In this document: positions 1-8,373 of the stretch, in pieces
How positions within the stretch are numbered: position 1 is the first letter of the stretch
Layout of the letters: every line of letters begins with the position of its first letter
The notes under the pieces: model-generated
The model's input: only the letters and a program-made list of their open reading frames with translations
What the model was told of the DNA's origin: nothing
Database searches by the model: none
Made by a program: the position numbers and the translations under genes
Assembly: GCF_025210435.1 (NCBI RefSeq)
Contig: NZ_JAOART010000087.1
Coordinates: 1 to 63,185, forward strand
Direction of reading: 5' to 3'
Length of the DNA stretch: 63,185 nt
DNA from: Anaeromicrobium sp.
Lineage (GTDB): Bacteria > Bacillota > Clostridia > Peptostreptococcales > Thermotaleaceae

Positions 1-1
1 G

Positions 2-40
2 ATAGTAGTTGAAAAATATGGTATAAATTTAACAGGATAA
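2..40 (+). CDS. possible 3' end of an upstream gene (partial)
   Basis: Twelve sense codons followed by TAA run from the window edge. The stretch is too short to identify. In Bacillus the gene before ylxY is pnp, but the visible residues (ending INLTG) do not let me confirm that. It may be chance. Confidence 0.2.
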   Translation: MVVEKYGINLTG

Positions 41-106
41 GTATGCAGCCAATCACTGGAATAATAATCCATTATAAGAATATTATTCAATTGTATGACT
101 GCATAC
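41..106. repeat. imperfect palindrome
   Basis: GTATGCAG at 41-48 pairs perfectly with CTGCATAC at 99-106, and AATAAT-rich segments further in also pair with mismatches, giving arms of about 28 bp. No T-run follows, so it is not a typical terminator. It lies in the leader of the polysaccharide deacetylase gene. Confidence 0.5.
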
Positions 107-218
107 TAGTTTGGAAATATATGTTGTACGAAATATGAGATGTAAAATTGAATTCCATTTCACAAATCTATAGAATAATAAATTTTTTAGTTGAATATAG
201 TTTAAAGGGGGGGATAGT

Positions 219-932
219 ATGAGGATTTACATTGTGTCTAGGAAAAAAATCTATATATGTATTTTTATAATTATACTAATAATAGGAGCAATTTCTATGT
301 TAGGCTATAGGAGTAAAGGCGTTTGGAATGAATATAAAACAGAGCCCATAAGGAAGGTTGAGGTGAATTCAAAAAAAATGGCCTTTACATGCAATGTGGA
401 TTGGGGTGGAGAACATATTCCTAAGATGTTGGAAATATTTAAAGAAAATAATATTAAAGTAACCTTTTTTATAACGGGAAGATGGGCAGAGAAAAATAGA
501 GAATTATTGGTAAAGATAAAGGAAGAGGGACATGAAATTGGGAATCATGGATATTCACATAAACTACCCACTAAAACAAATAAAAAAGAGAATATAAAGG
601 AAATAAAAAGGACAGAAGAAGCCATATACAAGGCTTTATCTCATAAAACCAATCTATTTGCTCCACCAGCAGGTGATTATAATAAAGAAACCTTAGAGAT
701 TGCTGAAAATCTAGGATATAAGGTGATTCTTTGGAGTGTTGATACTATTGATTGGAAAAAGGGATCTACAAAAGATATCATAATAAAAAGGGTATTTAAT
801 AAAGATCATAAAGGAGCAATACTTCTTATGCATCCAAAGGAAGAAACTATAAAGGCTCTTCCCCATATAATAAAAAAAATCAAAGAAGAGGGAATTCATA
901 TATGTACTGTTTCTGAACTTATAAATATATAG
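219..932 (+). CDS. ylxY: polysaccharide deacetylase family protein (YlxY/PdaB-like)
   Basis: A predicted membrane-anchored or exported carbohydrate esterase 4 protein of 237 aa, which would remove acetyl groups from peptidoglycan or a related glycan outside the membrane. Residues 10-28 form one transmembrane segment. NodB-type motifs follow in order: metal region with D61, TFFITGRW (82-89), HEIGNHGYSH (105-114, metal His 110 and 114), FAPPAGDYN (147-155) and LLMHP (202-206). The first motif reads CNVDW instead of the common TFDDGP, as in the PdaB/YlxY branch. The position before the M16 peptidase matches Bacillus ylxY-mlpA. The start follows a GGGGGG-type ribosome binding site. Substrate is not shown by sequence. 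Confidence 0.9.
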   Translation: MRIYIVSRKKIYICIFIIILIIGAISMLGYRSKGVWNEYKTEPIRKVEVNSKKMAFTCNVDWGGEHIPKMLEIFKENNIKVTFFITGRWAEKNRELLVKIKEEGHEIGNHGYSHKLPTKTNKKENIKEIKRTEEAIYKALSHKTNLFAPPAGDYNKETLEIAENLGYKVILWSVDTIDWKKGSTKDIIIKRVFNKDHKGAILLMHPKEETIKALPHIIKKIKEEGIHICTVSELINI

Positions 933-949
933 AAAAAATCTGATTTTAC

Positions 950-978
950 TTGATAATTGAGGGTGAGTAAACTATAAT
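950..978 (+). promoter_or_regulatory. sigma-A promoter of the M16 peptidase gene
   Basis: TTGATA (950-955) and TATAAT (973-978) are separated by 17 bp, close to consensus. The promoter lies 40 bp before the start codon of the peptidase gene, so the peptidase and genes after it have their own transcription start. Confidence 0.75.
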
Positions 979-1017
979 AACAAGTAGTTATGCCATAAAA
1001 CACTCTAGGAGGAAACT

Positions 1018-2280
1018 ATGTACAAAAAGTTTAAATTAAGTAATGGTACGAGAATTATTATGGAAAAAATTCCTCATGTAAAATCTATTTCCTTAGGCAT
1101 ATGGGTTAATGTGGGATCGGTAGATGAAACAGTGGAAAATAATGGAATTACCCATTTTATAGAACATATGCTTTTTAAAGGGACTAAAAATAGAAGTGCA
1201 AAGGAGATAGCAGCAGCTATTGACGATATCGGTGGTCAACTAAATGCATTTACTGGAAAAGAATGCACATGCTATTATGCTAAGGTATTAGACTCCCATA
1301 TAAACATAGCAGTGGACGTTCTTTCAGATATGGTATTTAATTCATCATTAGATGAAAGGGAAATTGAAAAGGAAAAAAATGTTGTATTAGAAGAAATAAG
1401 TATGTATGAAGATTCTCCAGAAGAGAATGCTCATGATCTACTATTTAAAACCATATATAAAGATGATTCTTTAGGTTATCCCATATTAGGAACAAGAGAT
1501 ATTATATCAAATTTAACAAGGGATAAACTAGTAGAACATATGGAAAAATTTTATGTTCCAGAGAACATGGTTATTTCTGTAGCGGGAAATTTTGACGAAA
1601 AATATTTAATAAATATGTTAGAGGAAAAAATAATTTCTATAGGGAAAAAGAAAAATATCCAACTGAAGAATGATAAAGAAAAACCTAATTTTAATAGGGA
1701 AATTGGAATGAAGTATAAGGATATAGAACAATTACACTTATGCATAGGCCTTGAGAGTTTTTCAATGGGAAGTGAAAATGTATACCCTTTGCTAGTTATG
1801 AACACCATATTTGGTGGTAGCATGAGTTCTAGATTATTTCAAAATATAAGGGAAGATAAGGGATTAGCATATTCAGTATTCTCTTACCCCACATCCTACA
1901 GAAATTCAGGAATATTTACCATATATGCTGGTATAAATCCAAAGCAATTAGAAAAAGTGTGTCTAAGTATAAGAGAAGAAATTGACCTGATAAAAAATAA
2001 GGGATTAGGAAAAGAAGAACTATTAAAAGCCAAGGAACAACTAAAGGGAAGTTATATATTAGGATTAGAAGGTACAAGTAGTAGAATGATGGGAATTGGG
2101 AAAAGTGAACTTTTATTAAATAGGGTATATACCCAAAAGGAAGTTTTAGATAAAATTGATAATATAGAGATGGACCATATTAAAAGGGTAATTGATAAAA
2201 TATTTTCAAAGGAGAATATGTCCGTATCTTTAGTTGGAAATATAGATAAGGATATTAATATTAAAAAGTATTTATATTAA
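1018..2280 (+). CDS. mlpA: M16 family zinc metallopeptidase (MlpA/YmxG-like)
   Basis: Processing-protease-like zinc peptidase, 420 aa, in the usual size range for single-chain bacterial M16B proteins. The inverted zinc motif HFIEH lies at residues 46-50, with the downstream acidic region (EKEKNVVLEEISMYED, about 118-133) supplying the third ligand. The second, non-catalytic M16 half follows, including the conserved SSRLFQNIREDKGLAYSV segment near residue 270. The start has an AGGAGG site 6 nt upstream. Bacillus keeps the same gene before ymxH. Cytoplasmic; substrate unknown. Confidence 0.93.
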   Translation: MYKKFKLSNGTRIIMEKIPHVKSISLGIWVNVGSVDETVENNGITHFIEHMLFKGTKNRSAKEIAAAIDDIGGQLNAFTGKECTCYYAKVLDSHINIAVDVLSDMVFNSSLDEREIEKEKNVVLEEISMYEDSPEENAHDLLFKTIYKDDSLGYPILGTRDIISNLTRDKLVEHMEKFYVPENMVISVAGNFDEKYLINMLEEKIISIGKKKNIQLKNDKEKPNFNREIGMKYKDIEQLHLCIGLESFSMGSENVYPLLVMNTIFGGSMSSRLFQNIREDKGLAYSVFSYPTSYRNSGIFTIYAGINPKQLEKVCLSIREEIDLIKNKGLGKEELLKAKEQLKGSYILGLEGTSSRMMGIGKSELLLNRVYTQKEVLDKIDNIEMDHIKRVIDKIFSKENMSVSLVGNIDKDINIKKYLY

Positions 2281-2294
2281 AAGAGAATAGGTTG

Positions 2295-2341
2295 GGCTAC
2301 TGACAAGATCCAAAGGAAAAATTTGAATATTGTTAGTAGCC
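2295..2341 (+). repeat. hairpin between mlpA and dut
   Basis: GGCTACTGACAA (2295-2306) pairs with TTGTTAGTAGCC (2330-2341) with one G-U pair, around a 23-nt loop. No T-run follows, so it may be an RNA processing or stability element rather than a terminator. Confidence 0.5.
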
Positions 2342-2370
2342 TAAAAATTTGTATAGGAGAGGAATAGATA

Positions 2371-2805
2371 ATGACAAAAGTTAAAATAGTAGTTAAAGAA
2401 GGAGCACAAATACCTAAGTATGAAACTGATGGATCTGCTGGAATGGATTTAAGAGCATATATTAAAGAAGATATTATAATAAAACCAGGGAAAAGAAGGT
2501 TGGTGGAAACAGGAATACATATACAATTATCACAGGGAACAGAGGCACAAGTTAGGGCTAGGAGTGGACTTGCTATGAAATATGGTATAGGAGTAATCAA
2601 CGGGGTAGGCACTGTAGATAGTGATTATAGGGGAGAAATAAAAGTTCCTTTAGTTAATTGGGGAGAAGAGGATTTCATAGTTAAAAATGGTGATAGGATA
2701 GCTCAATTGGTAATATGTAAATATGAAAAGATAAACTGGGAAGAAGTCCAAAATTTAGAGGATACTTTACGTGGAACAGGTGGATTTGGACATACAGGAA
2801 TATAA
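2371..2805 (+). CDS. dut: dUTP diphosphatase
   Basis: Hydrolyses dUTP to dUMP and diphosphate, keeping uracil out of DNA and feeding dTMP synthesis. The 144 aa chain is standard for trimeric dUTPases and shows all five motifs in order: DGSAGMDLRA (20-29), RSGLAMKYG, the uracil-binding GVINGVGTVDSDYRGEI region with the catalytic Asp, GDRIAQLVI, and the C-terminal RGTGGFGHTG arm. The ribosome binding site is GGAGAGG. Cytoplasmic. Confidence 0.97.
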   Translation: MTKVKIVVKEGAQIPKYETDGSAGMDLRAYIKEDIIIKPGKRRLVETGIHIQLSQGTEAQVRARSGLAMKYGIGVINGVGTVDSDYRGEIKVPLVNWGEEDFIVKNGDRIAQLVICKYEKINWEEVQNLEDTLRGTGGFGHTGI

Positions 2806-2850
2806 TGAGTATACACTTAATATAATTAAAGGAGGGTGTTATAGATTTCT

Positions 2851-3049
2851 GGTGTATAAACTTGCTTTATATGGGCCTATTTCAGGAAACCATTGAAAAT
2901 CTTTTCCACCCAAGTCCTTGTCACAAGCGAAAGTGTGAATCTTCGTATATAGGTTCATGTGTCATGTTGGAGTAGCATAGGATGTTGTGACGTTCCAGGG
3001 TTTCAAAGATTTTCAATAGTTTCCCTTATAGGCAAGTTACTGTATAAAA
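2851..3049. repeat. long palindromic element with internal structure
   Basis: This fills most of the 298-bp gap between dut and ymxH. GGAAAC.ATTGAAAATCTTT (2885-2904) pairs with its complement at 3005-3024 with one mismatch. Outer segments TATAAACTTGC and GCCTAT also have partners in the right arm (3027-3046), with an offset. Inside, GTCACAA (2920-2926) pairs with TTGTGAC (2985-2991), and a small GAATC/GGTTC stem lies within that. The whole could fold into one branched RNA or cruciform of about 200 nt. There is no plausible reading frame. It could be a miniature palindromic repeat or a structured RNA. Confidence 0.65.
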
Positions 3050-3103
3050 CAAATTTACAACCAATAAATCTATAGAGAAATATAGTAAACAGGAGGAATA
3101 GGG

Positions 3104-3346
3104 ATGAGGTTGAGTGAACTTGGGGGGAAAGAAATAGTAAACTTAACAGATGGAGCTAGATTAGGAATGCTTGGAGAATGTGATCTGCTTATTAATGAGA
3201 AAACAGGGAAAATAAAAGCCATACTAGTTCCAGACTATAAAAGTCAGTTTTCATTTTTCTATGACAGAAATTTTTTAGAAGTTCCATGGGAATGTGTAAA
3301 AAAGATAGGAAATGATATGATTATTGTAGAATTAGAGGAACTTTAA
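3104..3346 (+). CDS. ymxH: YlmC/YmxH family sporulation protein
   Basis: A small PRC-barrel-like protein of 80 aa, the full length for this family. The opening MRLSELGGKEIVNLTDGARLG and the later ILVPD match the family. It is a sporulation-associated protein of unknown biochemical role. AGGAGG lies 8 nt before the ATG. Gene order before the aspartokinase gene fits the Bacillus ymxG-ymxH-dapG region, here without the dipicolinate synthase genes. Confidence 0.9.
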   Translation: MRLSELGGKEIVNLTDGARLGMLGECDLLINEKTGKIKAILVPDYKSQFSFFYDRNFLEVPWECVKKIGNDMIIVELEEL

Positions 3347-3348
3347 CA

Positions 3349-3379
3349 GGTTGGTAAAATTTATTACCAATCTTTTTTT
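3349..3379 (+). terminator. terminator after ymxH
   Basis: GGTTGGTAA and TTACCAATC form a hairpin followed by seven T residues. Confidence 0.85.
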
Positions 3380-3451
3380 GTACCCTAAAATGTTTTCACA
3401 TATAAAATTCCCAAAAGTGAGTATATACACATACTATTATATTACAGGAAG

Positions 3452-3481
3452 TCAAAGGTTTGAAATAATTTAAAACTTTGA
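3452..3481 (+). repeat. hairpin in the dapG leader
   Basis: TCAAAGGTTT (3452-3461) pairs with AAAACTTTGA (3472-3481), one mismatch. It lies 77 nt before the aspartokinase start. I see no lysine riboswitch or T-box hallmark in this 180-bp leader. Confidence 0.4.
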
Positions 3482-3558
3482 TGGGAACTACATTGAAGTA
3501 TATTAGACTATATGCTGTTTTCGTGCTAATATATGTATAGATAGTTAGGAGGAAAAGT

Positions 3559-4779
3559 ATGGACATAATCGTACAAAAATTTGGGGGAACATCTGTAGCC
3601 ACAGAAGAATTAAGAAAGAAAGTAGCATCAAAGGTAGTGGCAACTAAGGAATCAGGAAAAAATCCAATCGTAGTAGTATCAGCCATTGGTAGACGAGGGG
3701 ATAAATACGCTACAGATACTTTGGTTAATATGGCCACTTCTGTATACGATGGGGATAATGCTAGAGATTTAGATATTATAATGTCTGTTGGTGAAATTAT
3801 ATCATCTGTAATACTTTCTAATACCATAAAGGCAATGGGATATGAAGCACAAGCTGTAACTGGATTTCAAGCAGGTATAATAACAGATAATCATTTTGGA
3901 GATGCAGATGTTTTAAAAGTTGATAATAAATATTTGATGGATTTACTTAACAAAGGAATAATACCTGTAGTAGCAGGATTTCAAGGTGTTACTGAAACTG
4001 GAGAGATTACAACTCTAGGAAGAGGCGGTAGTGATACTACAGCAGCTATTTTAGGAGAAGCTCTACAGGCAAAGTGTGTGGAAATATATACGGATGTGGA
4101 TGGCGTAATGACGGCAGATCCTAGGGTTGTGACAAAGGCAAGAGTAATAGATGAAATTGATTATGAGGAAATATATCAAATGGCTGATGAGGGAGCTAAG
4201 GTGGTTCACCCAAGGGCTGTGGCTGTGGCTAAAAGGTCTAATATTCCCATGAAAGTAAAAAATACATTAAATGAAAGTAAAGGTACTATTATAATACAAA
4301 AAAATCATTATCTTAGGAAGTTTAGAAAGTCTTTAGAAGAGGACAATGTAATTAGGGCAATAGCTCATAAAAACAATATTTCTCAGGTGAGCGTATATTT
4401 TAATGATAATATGGAAGATAATGATATACTTATGAATAACTTAACTAAGTTTCAAGTAAGTATTGATTTAATTAACTTTTTTACAGATAAAAAAGTATTT
4501 ACTATAGATAATAAGGATTTAGACAAGGTTAAAAACATAATGGGAAAAAATAAATTTGAATATAGTATTATTGAAAATTGTAGTAAGGTAACAGCCATTG
4601 GCCATAAAATAAGGGGCATTCCTGGCGTTATGGGAAAAATAGTAAAAGCCCTTTCTCATTCTGGAATTAAAATTTTACAAAGCTCTGATTCTCATACAAC
4701 AATATCTTGCCTTATAAAGGAAGAACATATAGAAAAAGCAGTAAATGCTCTTCATGCAGAATTTAATTTAGACAAATAA
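3559..4779 (+). CDS. dapG: aspartate kinase
   Basis: Phosphorylates L-aspartate, the first step to lysine, diaminopimelate, threonine and methionine. At 406 aa it is a typical single-chain aspartokinase: amino-acid kinase domain with VQKFGGTSVAT (5-15), GRGGSDTTA and the IYTDVDGVMTADPR segment, then two C-terminal ACT domains (about 270-400, with GVMGKIVKALSHSGI). The position next to ymxH and tepA matches Bacillus dapG, which serves cell-wall and spore diaminopimelate and dipicolinate. Which amino acid inhibits it is not visible. The last two codons fall in the arm of the following palindrome. Confidence 0.95.
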   Translation: MDIIVQKFGGTSVATEELRKKVASKVVATKESGKNPIVVVSAIGRRGDKYATDTLVNMATSVYDGDNARDLDIIMSVGEIISSVILSNTIKAMGYEAQAVTGFQAGIITDNHFGDADVLKVDNKYLMDLLNKGIIPVVAGFQGVTETGEITTLGRGGSDTTAAILGEALQAKCVEIYTDVDGVMTADPRVVTKARVIDEIDYEEIYQMADEGAKVVHPRAVAVAKRSNIPMKVKNTLNESKGTIIIQKNHYLRKFRKSLEEDNVIRAIAHKNNISQVSVYFNDNMEDNDILMNNLTKFQVSIDLINFFTDKKVFTIDNKDLDKVKNIMGKNKFEYSIIENCSKVTAIGHKIRGIPGVMGKIVKALSHSGIKILQSSDSHTTISCLIKEEHIEKAVNALHAEFNLDK

Positions 4780-4968
4780 AATAATTAAGCACCTATAAGG
4801 CATATTCAAAAAATAAATTAGTCATTTCACTGGTTATTTGAATTATTTTCTTCGTTATGGAATCGCTCACATATGTTTAATATGCTCGCTCATCATGCCT
4901 TGAAAATAATCCAAATTCCTCAGAGAACTGACTAATTTATTTCTTTCATATGCCTAATTATTTTATTT
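4774..4968. repeat. long palindromic (MITE-like) element after dapG
   Basis: The two arms (about 4774-4850 and 4902-4968) pair over about 65 bp with few mismatches: AAATAAAATAATTA at 4774-4787 with its complement at 4955-4968, AAATAAATTAGTCA with TGACTAATTTATTT, and ATTATTTTC with GAAAATAAT. The left arm has an 11-bp extra segment near 4788-4798. The about 50-nt apical part contains repeated CGCTCA. It has no ORF and overlaps the dapG stop codon. It is either a non-autonomous repeat or a very large RNA hairpin. Confidence 0.7.
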
Positions 4969-4973
4969 ATTTT

Positions 4974-5008
4974 ATAAAAGTCTTTTATTTTTAATAAAAG
5001 ACTTTTAT
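4974..5008. terminator. hairpin, possible terminator before tepA
   Basis: ATAAAAGTCTTTTATT (4974-4989) is followed after a short loop by its exact complement (4993-5008). The T residues are inside the stem, so termination is plausible but not certain. It may work in both directions. Confidence 0.5.
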
Positions 5009-5063
5009 ATTGGAAAAAATAATTTAAGATTAATTAAATTGATTGCAGAAGGGAATAATGTCA

Positions 5064-5768
5064 ATGGAAAAGAAAGATGCGAAAAAAAATAACGAGAAGC
5101 TTGAAAATATAAAAGAAATGGGTGTAAGTAATATTCCAAGTACACAAAGTAATATTCATTGTTTAACCATAATAGGACATATAGAAGGCCATGGAGTATC
5201 TTCACCTCAAACTAAAGCTACAAAATATGAACATATAATCCCCCAATTAATTGCAGTTGAGGAAAATCCCAACATAAAGGGAATGCTTACCATTTTAAAC
5301 ACGGTAGGAGGAGATGTGGAAGCAGGACTAGCCTTAGCAGAAATGATATCTAGTATATCAAAACCTACAGTTTCATTAGTATTAGGAGGAGGCCACAGCA
5401 TAGGAGTTCCCTTAGCTACAGCCAGTGATTATTCATATATAGCTCAAACGGCTACTATGACTGTTCATCCCATAAGAACTAATGGGTTGGTCATAGGAGC
5501 ACCACAGACTTTCCAGTATTTTAAAAAAATGCAAGATAGAATAATAAATTTTATTCTTAGGACATCTACCATATCAAAGGAAAGGTTAAATGAATTAATG
5601 AGTGAAACTGATGAAATAGCCAATGATGTGGGAACTATTTTAATAGGAAAAGAAGCCGTTGATGTGGGTCTTATAAACAGTGTGGGAGGATTAAGTCATG
5701 CCATGGGAAAATTACAGGGGATGATAAAAGAAGTGGAAGAAAAAAAAGAAAATGAAAAAGAAGAATAA
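5064..5768 (+). CDS. tepA: ClpP-class serine protease, TepA/YmfB-like
   Basis: Cytoplasmic ClpP/crotonase-fold protease, called translocation-enhancing protein in Bacillus. The core shows TILNTVGGDVEAGLALAEMI, the nucleophile region GGGHSIGVPLATASD and the His-bearing TMTVHPIR. Length is 234 aa from this start. AGAAGGG at 5047-5053 serves ATG 5064 with 10-nt spacing; ATG 5058 is the alternative. The gene lies between dapG and ftsK as in Bacillus. The C-terminus is a run of Glu and Lys. Confidence 0.9.
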   Translation: MEKKDAKKNNEKLENIKEMGVSNIPSTQSNIHCLTIIGHIEGHGVSSPQTKATKYEHIIPQLIAVEENPNIKGMLTILNTVGGDVEAGLALAEMISSISKPTVSLVLGGGHSIGVPLATASDYSYIAQTATMTVHPIRTNGLVIGAPQTFQYFKKMQDRIINFILRTSTISKERLNELMSETDEIANDVGTILIGKEAVDVGLINSVGGLSHAMGKLQGMIKEVEEKKENEKEE

Positions 5769-5815
5769 CTATGAAGAAGTGTCTTTTTTACGGAGTAGAA
5801 TAATATTTTTTCTTA

Positions 5816-5824
5816 TGTTATAAT
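5816..5824 (+). promoter_or_regulatory. extended -10 promoter candidate
   Basis: TGTTATAAT is an extended -10 box. I see no good -35 element. It would start a transcript near 5831, just before the hairpin at 5834. Confidence 0.4.
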
Positions 5825-5830
5825 ATGAAT

Positions 5831-6056
5831 GTCAAAGTGTTAATAGGGGAATATTAACACTTTAAATTTTGGTAAAAATAAATTTGGTCAAATGTGTAGT
5901 TATTAGAAGTTTTATACCACCCACTATTTTCCATACTATAGTTTGGGCATGATGTAAGGTTTAACCAAGTTTTGTGAAATTTTCATTTTATACATGGACT
6001 GTAGGAATAGGTATTTTATTATATAGTTTCTGGCACAGTTAAACCTGTGCTTTTTT
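5831..6056 (+). ncRNA. structured leader or small RNA before ftsK
   Basis: This occupies the 334-bp gap between tepA and ftsK. It starts with a perfect 11-bp hairpin (AAAGTGTTAAT 5834-5844 with 5853-5863) and ends at a strong terminator (6033-6056). AGGTTTAAC (5957-5965) is exactly complementary to GTTAAACCT (6038-6046), which spans the terminator loop and part of its stem, so a competing antiterminator-like pairing is possible. It matches no riboswitch I recognise. It could be a small RNA or an attenuated leader for ftsK. Confidence 0.35.
6033..6056 (+). terminator. terminator upstream of ftsK
   Basis: GCACAG and CTGTGC flank a 6-nt loop and are followed by six T residues. It lies 47 bp before the ftsK start codon. 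Confidence 0.8.
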
Positions 6057-6102
6057 ATAATTTGTATGAAAAAACTTTCACTATATGTTAAGGAGAGAAC
6101 TT

Positions 6103-8373
6103 ATGACAAAGAAAAGGAGAACAGCAAAAAAAGAAAATAAAGAGTTTAAGTCCATATTAATAATTTTTATAGGAATCTTTATATATATATGTTTAACTTA
6201 TAACTCTGTGGGACAAATTGGAAATTTAATAAAAAGAAATTTAATGGCCTTATTTTCTACAACATCCTATGTACTACCATTAGTGATAATACTATTTGGA
6301 ATACTATCTTTATTTAATAAAAAAGAATTTTTAAATCATAAAGTCAAATATTTTGTAGTCATTATGTACATATGTTATTTAATTCTATTTACTTTATACA
6401 GTAGAGAATATATCCCAGAAAAATTTTTTCATATGAGTAATATAAAGAATATGTACATACAAGGAACTAATGGCATTGGTGGAGGATTAATTGGTAATTT
6501 TATAGGTTATAATAGTATAAAATTACTAGGTGTTAATGGTACTTATTTTTTAGTAATATCCGTAATAATACTTTCATTAATATCATTATTAAATCTTTCT
6601 TTAATAGATATATTTGAATTTTTAAGGGAGATCTTAGAAAAAGGAATAATAGTCCTTAAGAATGTAGTGGTTTCTTTTGTTATGGTATCAGATAAGCCAA
6701 AGAAGAAAAGGGAAAAGAAAGTAAGACAAAATAAAAGAATAGAGCCTAAAGTTGAAGGTATTGTTGAAGAAAAATCCATGAATGAAAAGATAAAAATCCT
6801 AGATTTTACAAAAGAATTTGAAGAAGAAAAAATAATAGATACTAATATGAAGAAAAAATCTAATAAAATTAAAGAAACTAAAGGACATGTAAAGGATGAG
6901 GAAATAGAAATAAAAATAGATACGGATAAAAATGAAGAAAAAGAATATATTATTCCATCTGTAGATCTATTAGAAAAAAAGTCTAAGAAAAACAATCAAA
7001 ATGATAAAAAGGAAATTTTAGGGAAAGCCAGTATACTAGAACAAACTCTAGATAATTTTGGTGTTGAAGCTAAAGTTGTGCAAGTTAGTAAAGGCCCTAG
7101 TATAACTAGATATGAAATTCAACCAAGTCCTGGAGTAAAGGTAAGTAAAATCGTGAACCTTTCAGATGATATAGCCCTTAACCTAGCAGCCTCTAATATT
7201 CGAATTGAAGCTCCTATACCAGGAAAGGCAGCTGTAGGTATAGAAGTTCCTAATGATGAAGTATCTATGGTTACAATAAGAGAAGTTATAGAGAGTGAAC
7301 AATTTTTAAGTAGCACATCAAAGGTTAGTTTTGTATTAGGAAAGGATATAGCAGGAAATCCCATCGTAACGGATTTGTCAAAAATGCCCCATATGTTAAT
7401 AGCTGGAGCTACTGGGTCTGGTAAGAGTGTATGTGTAAATGCCATAATAAATAGTATTTTATACAAGGCAAAACCTAATGAAGTAAAGGTTTTATTAATA
7501 GATCCAAAGGTAGTAGAACTTAGTACCTACAATGGAATTCCCCATTTACTAATACCAGTAGTTACAGATCCTAATAAGGCATCTAGTGCATTAAATTGGG
7601 CTGTTGCAGAAATGACTAGAAGATATAAGTCCTTTGCAGAAAATAATGTACGGGATATAGGTGGATATAACAAAAAAATGAAAGAATTGGAAGATGAAAT
7701 TTTTCCACAAATTGTAATTATAATCGACGAACTAGCTGACTTAATGATGGTATCCCCATCACAAGTGGAAGATAGCATATGTAGATTAGCTCAAATGGCT
7801 AGAGCAGCAGGTATTCATTTGATTGTAGCTACTCAAAGACCTTCTGTGGATGTAATCACAGGGGTAATTAAGGCCAATATACCATCTAGAATAGCTTTTT
7901 CTGTATCTTCCCAAGCAGATTCCAGGACCATATTAGATATGGGAGGTGCTGAAAAACTATTAGGAAAGGGAGATATGTTATTTTATCCAGTTGGATCAGC
8001 TAAGCCCATACGAGTTCAAGGTGCTTTTATATCTGACTCTGAGGTTGAAAAGGTGGTTGGTTTTGTGAAAAATCAATCAGAAGAAAATAATTATAAAGAA
8101 GATATTATAGACAATTTTCAAAAGGCTAGTATGGAATCCAACAAGGAGGTAGATCCAGTTTTAAAGGAAGCTATAGAGTTAGTTGTGAATTCGGGACAAG
8201 CATCCATATCTATGCTTCAAAGAAGGTTTAGAATAGGATATAATAGAGCAGCTAGGCTCATAGATGAATTAGAAGAAAGAAATATAGTAGGCCCCCACGA
8301 GGGTAGCAAACCAAGGAAGGTTTTAATGACAAAAGAAGAATTAGAAACAATACGAGCAGAAGAAGGGGTTTAG
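6103..8373 (+). CDS. ftsK: DNA translocase FtsK/SpoIIIE
   Basis: Membrane-anchored motor that pumps DNA through the division or sporulation septum. From ATG 6103 (AAGGAG at 6090-6095) it has 756 aa. Four hydrophobic segments occupy the first about 180 residues. A charged linker follows (about 195-300), then the RecA-like motor with Walker A GATGSGKSV (about 435-443) and Walker B IIIDELADLM (about 540), and a winged-helix gamma domain from about 685 that reads polar DNA motifs. An in-frame ATG at 6085 overlaps the ribosome binding site and is unlikely. The mnmH start is 1 nt after the stop. Confidence 0.95.
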   Translation: MTKKRRTAKKENKEFKSILIIFIGIFIYICLTYNSVGQIGNLIKRNLMALFSTTSYVLPLVIILFGILSLFNKKEFLNHKVKYFVVIMYICYLILFTLYSREYIPEKFFHMSNIKNMYIQGTNGIGGGLIGNFIGYNSIKLLGVNGTYFLVISVIILSLISLLNLSLIDIFEFLREILEKGIIVLKNVVVSFVMVSDKPKKKREKKVRQNKRIEPKVEGIVEEKSMNEKIKILDFTKEFEEEKIIDTNMKKKSNKIKETKGHVKDEEIEIKIDTDKNEEKEYIIPSVDLLEKKSKKNNQNDKKEILGKASILEQTLDNFGVEAKVVQVSKGPSITRYEIQPSPGVKVSKIVNLSDDIALNLAASNIRIEAPIPGKAAVGIEVPNDEVSMVTIREVIESEQFLSSTSKVSFVLGKDIAGNPIVTDLSKMPHMLIAGATGSGKSVCVNAIINSILYKAKPNEVKVLLIDPKVVELSTYNGIPHLLIPVVTDPNKASSALNWAVAEMTRRYKSFAENNVRDIGGYNKKMKELEDEIFPQIVIIIDELADLMMVSPSQVEDSICRLAQMARAAGIHLIVATQRPSVDVITGVIKANIPSRIAFSVSSQADSRTILDMGGAEKLLGKGDMLFYPVGSAKPIRVQGAFISDSEVEKVVGFVKNQSEENNYKEDIIDNFQKASMESNKEVDPVLKEAIELVVNSGQASISMLQRRFRIGYNRAARLIDELEERNIVGPHEGSKPRKVLMTKEELETIRAEEGV

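Noticed and set aside
3381-3558. Lysine riboswitch or T-box before aspartokinase
   Set aside because: No conserved riboswitch core, no T-box sequence and no terminator/antiterminator pair; only a short hairpin.
5831-6056. 6S RNA
   Set aside because: The two ends do not form the long closing stem with a central bubble expected of 6S RNA.
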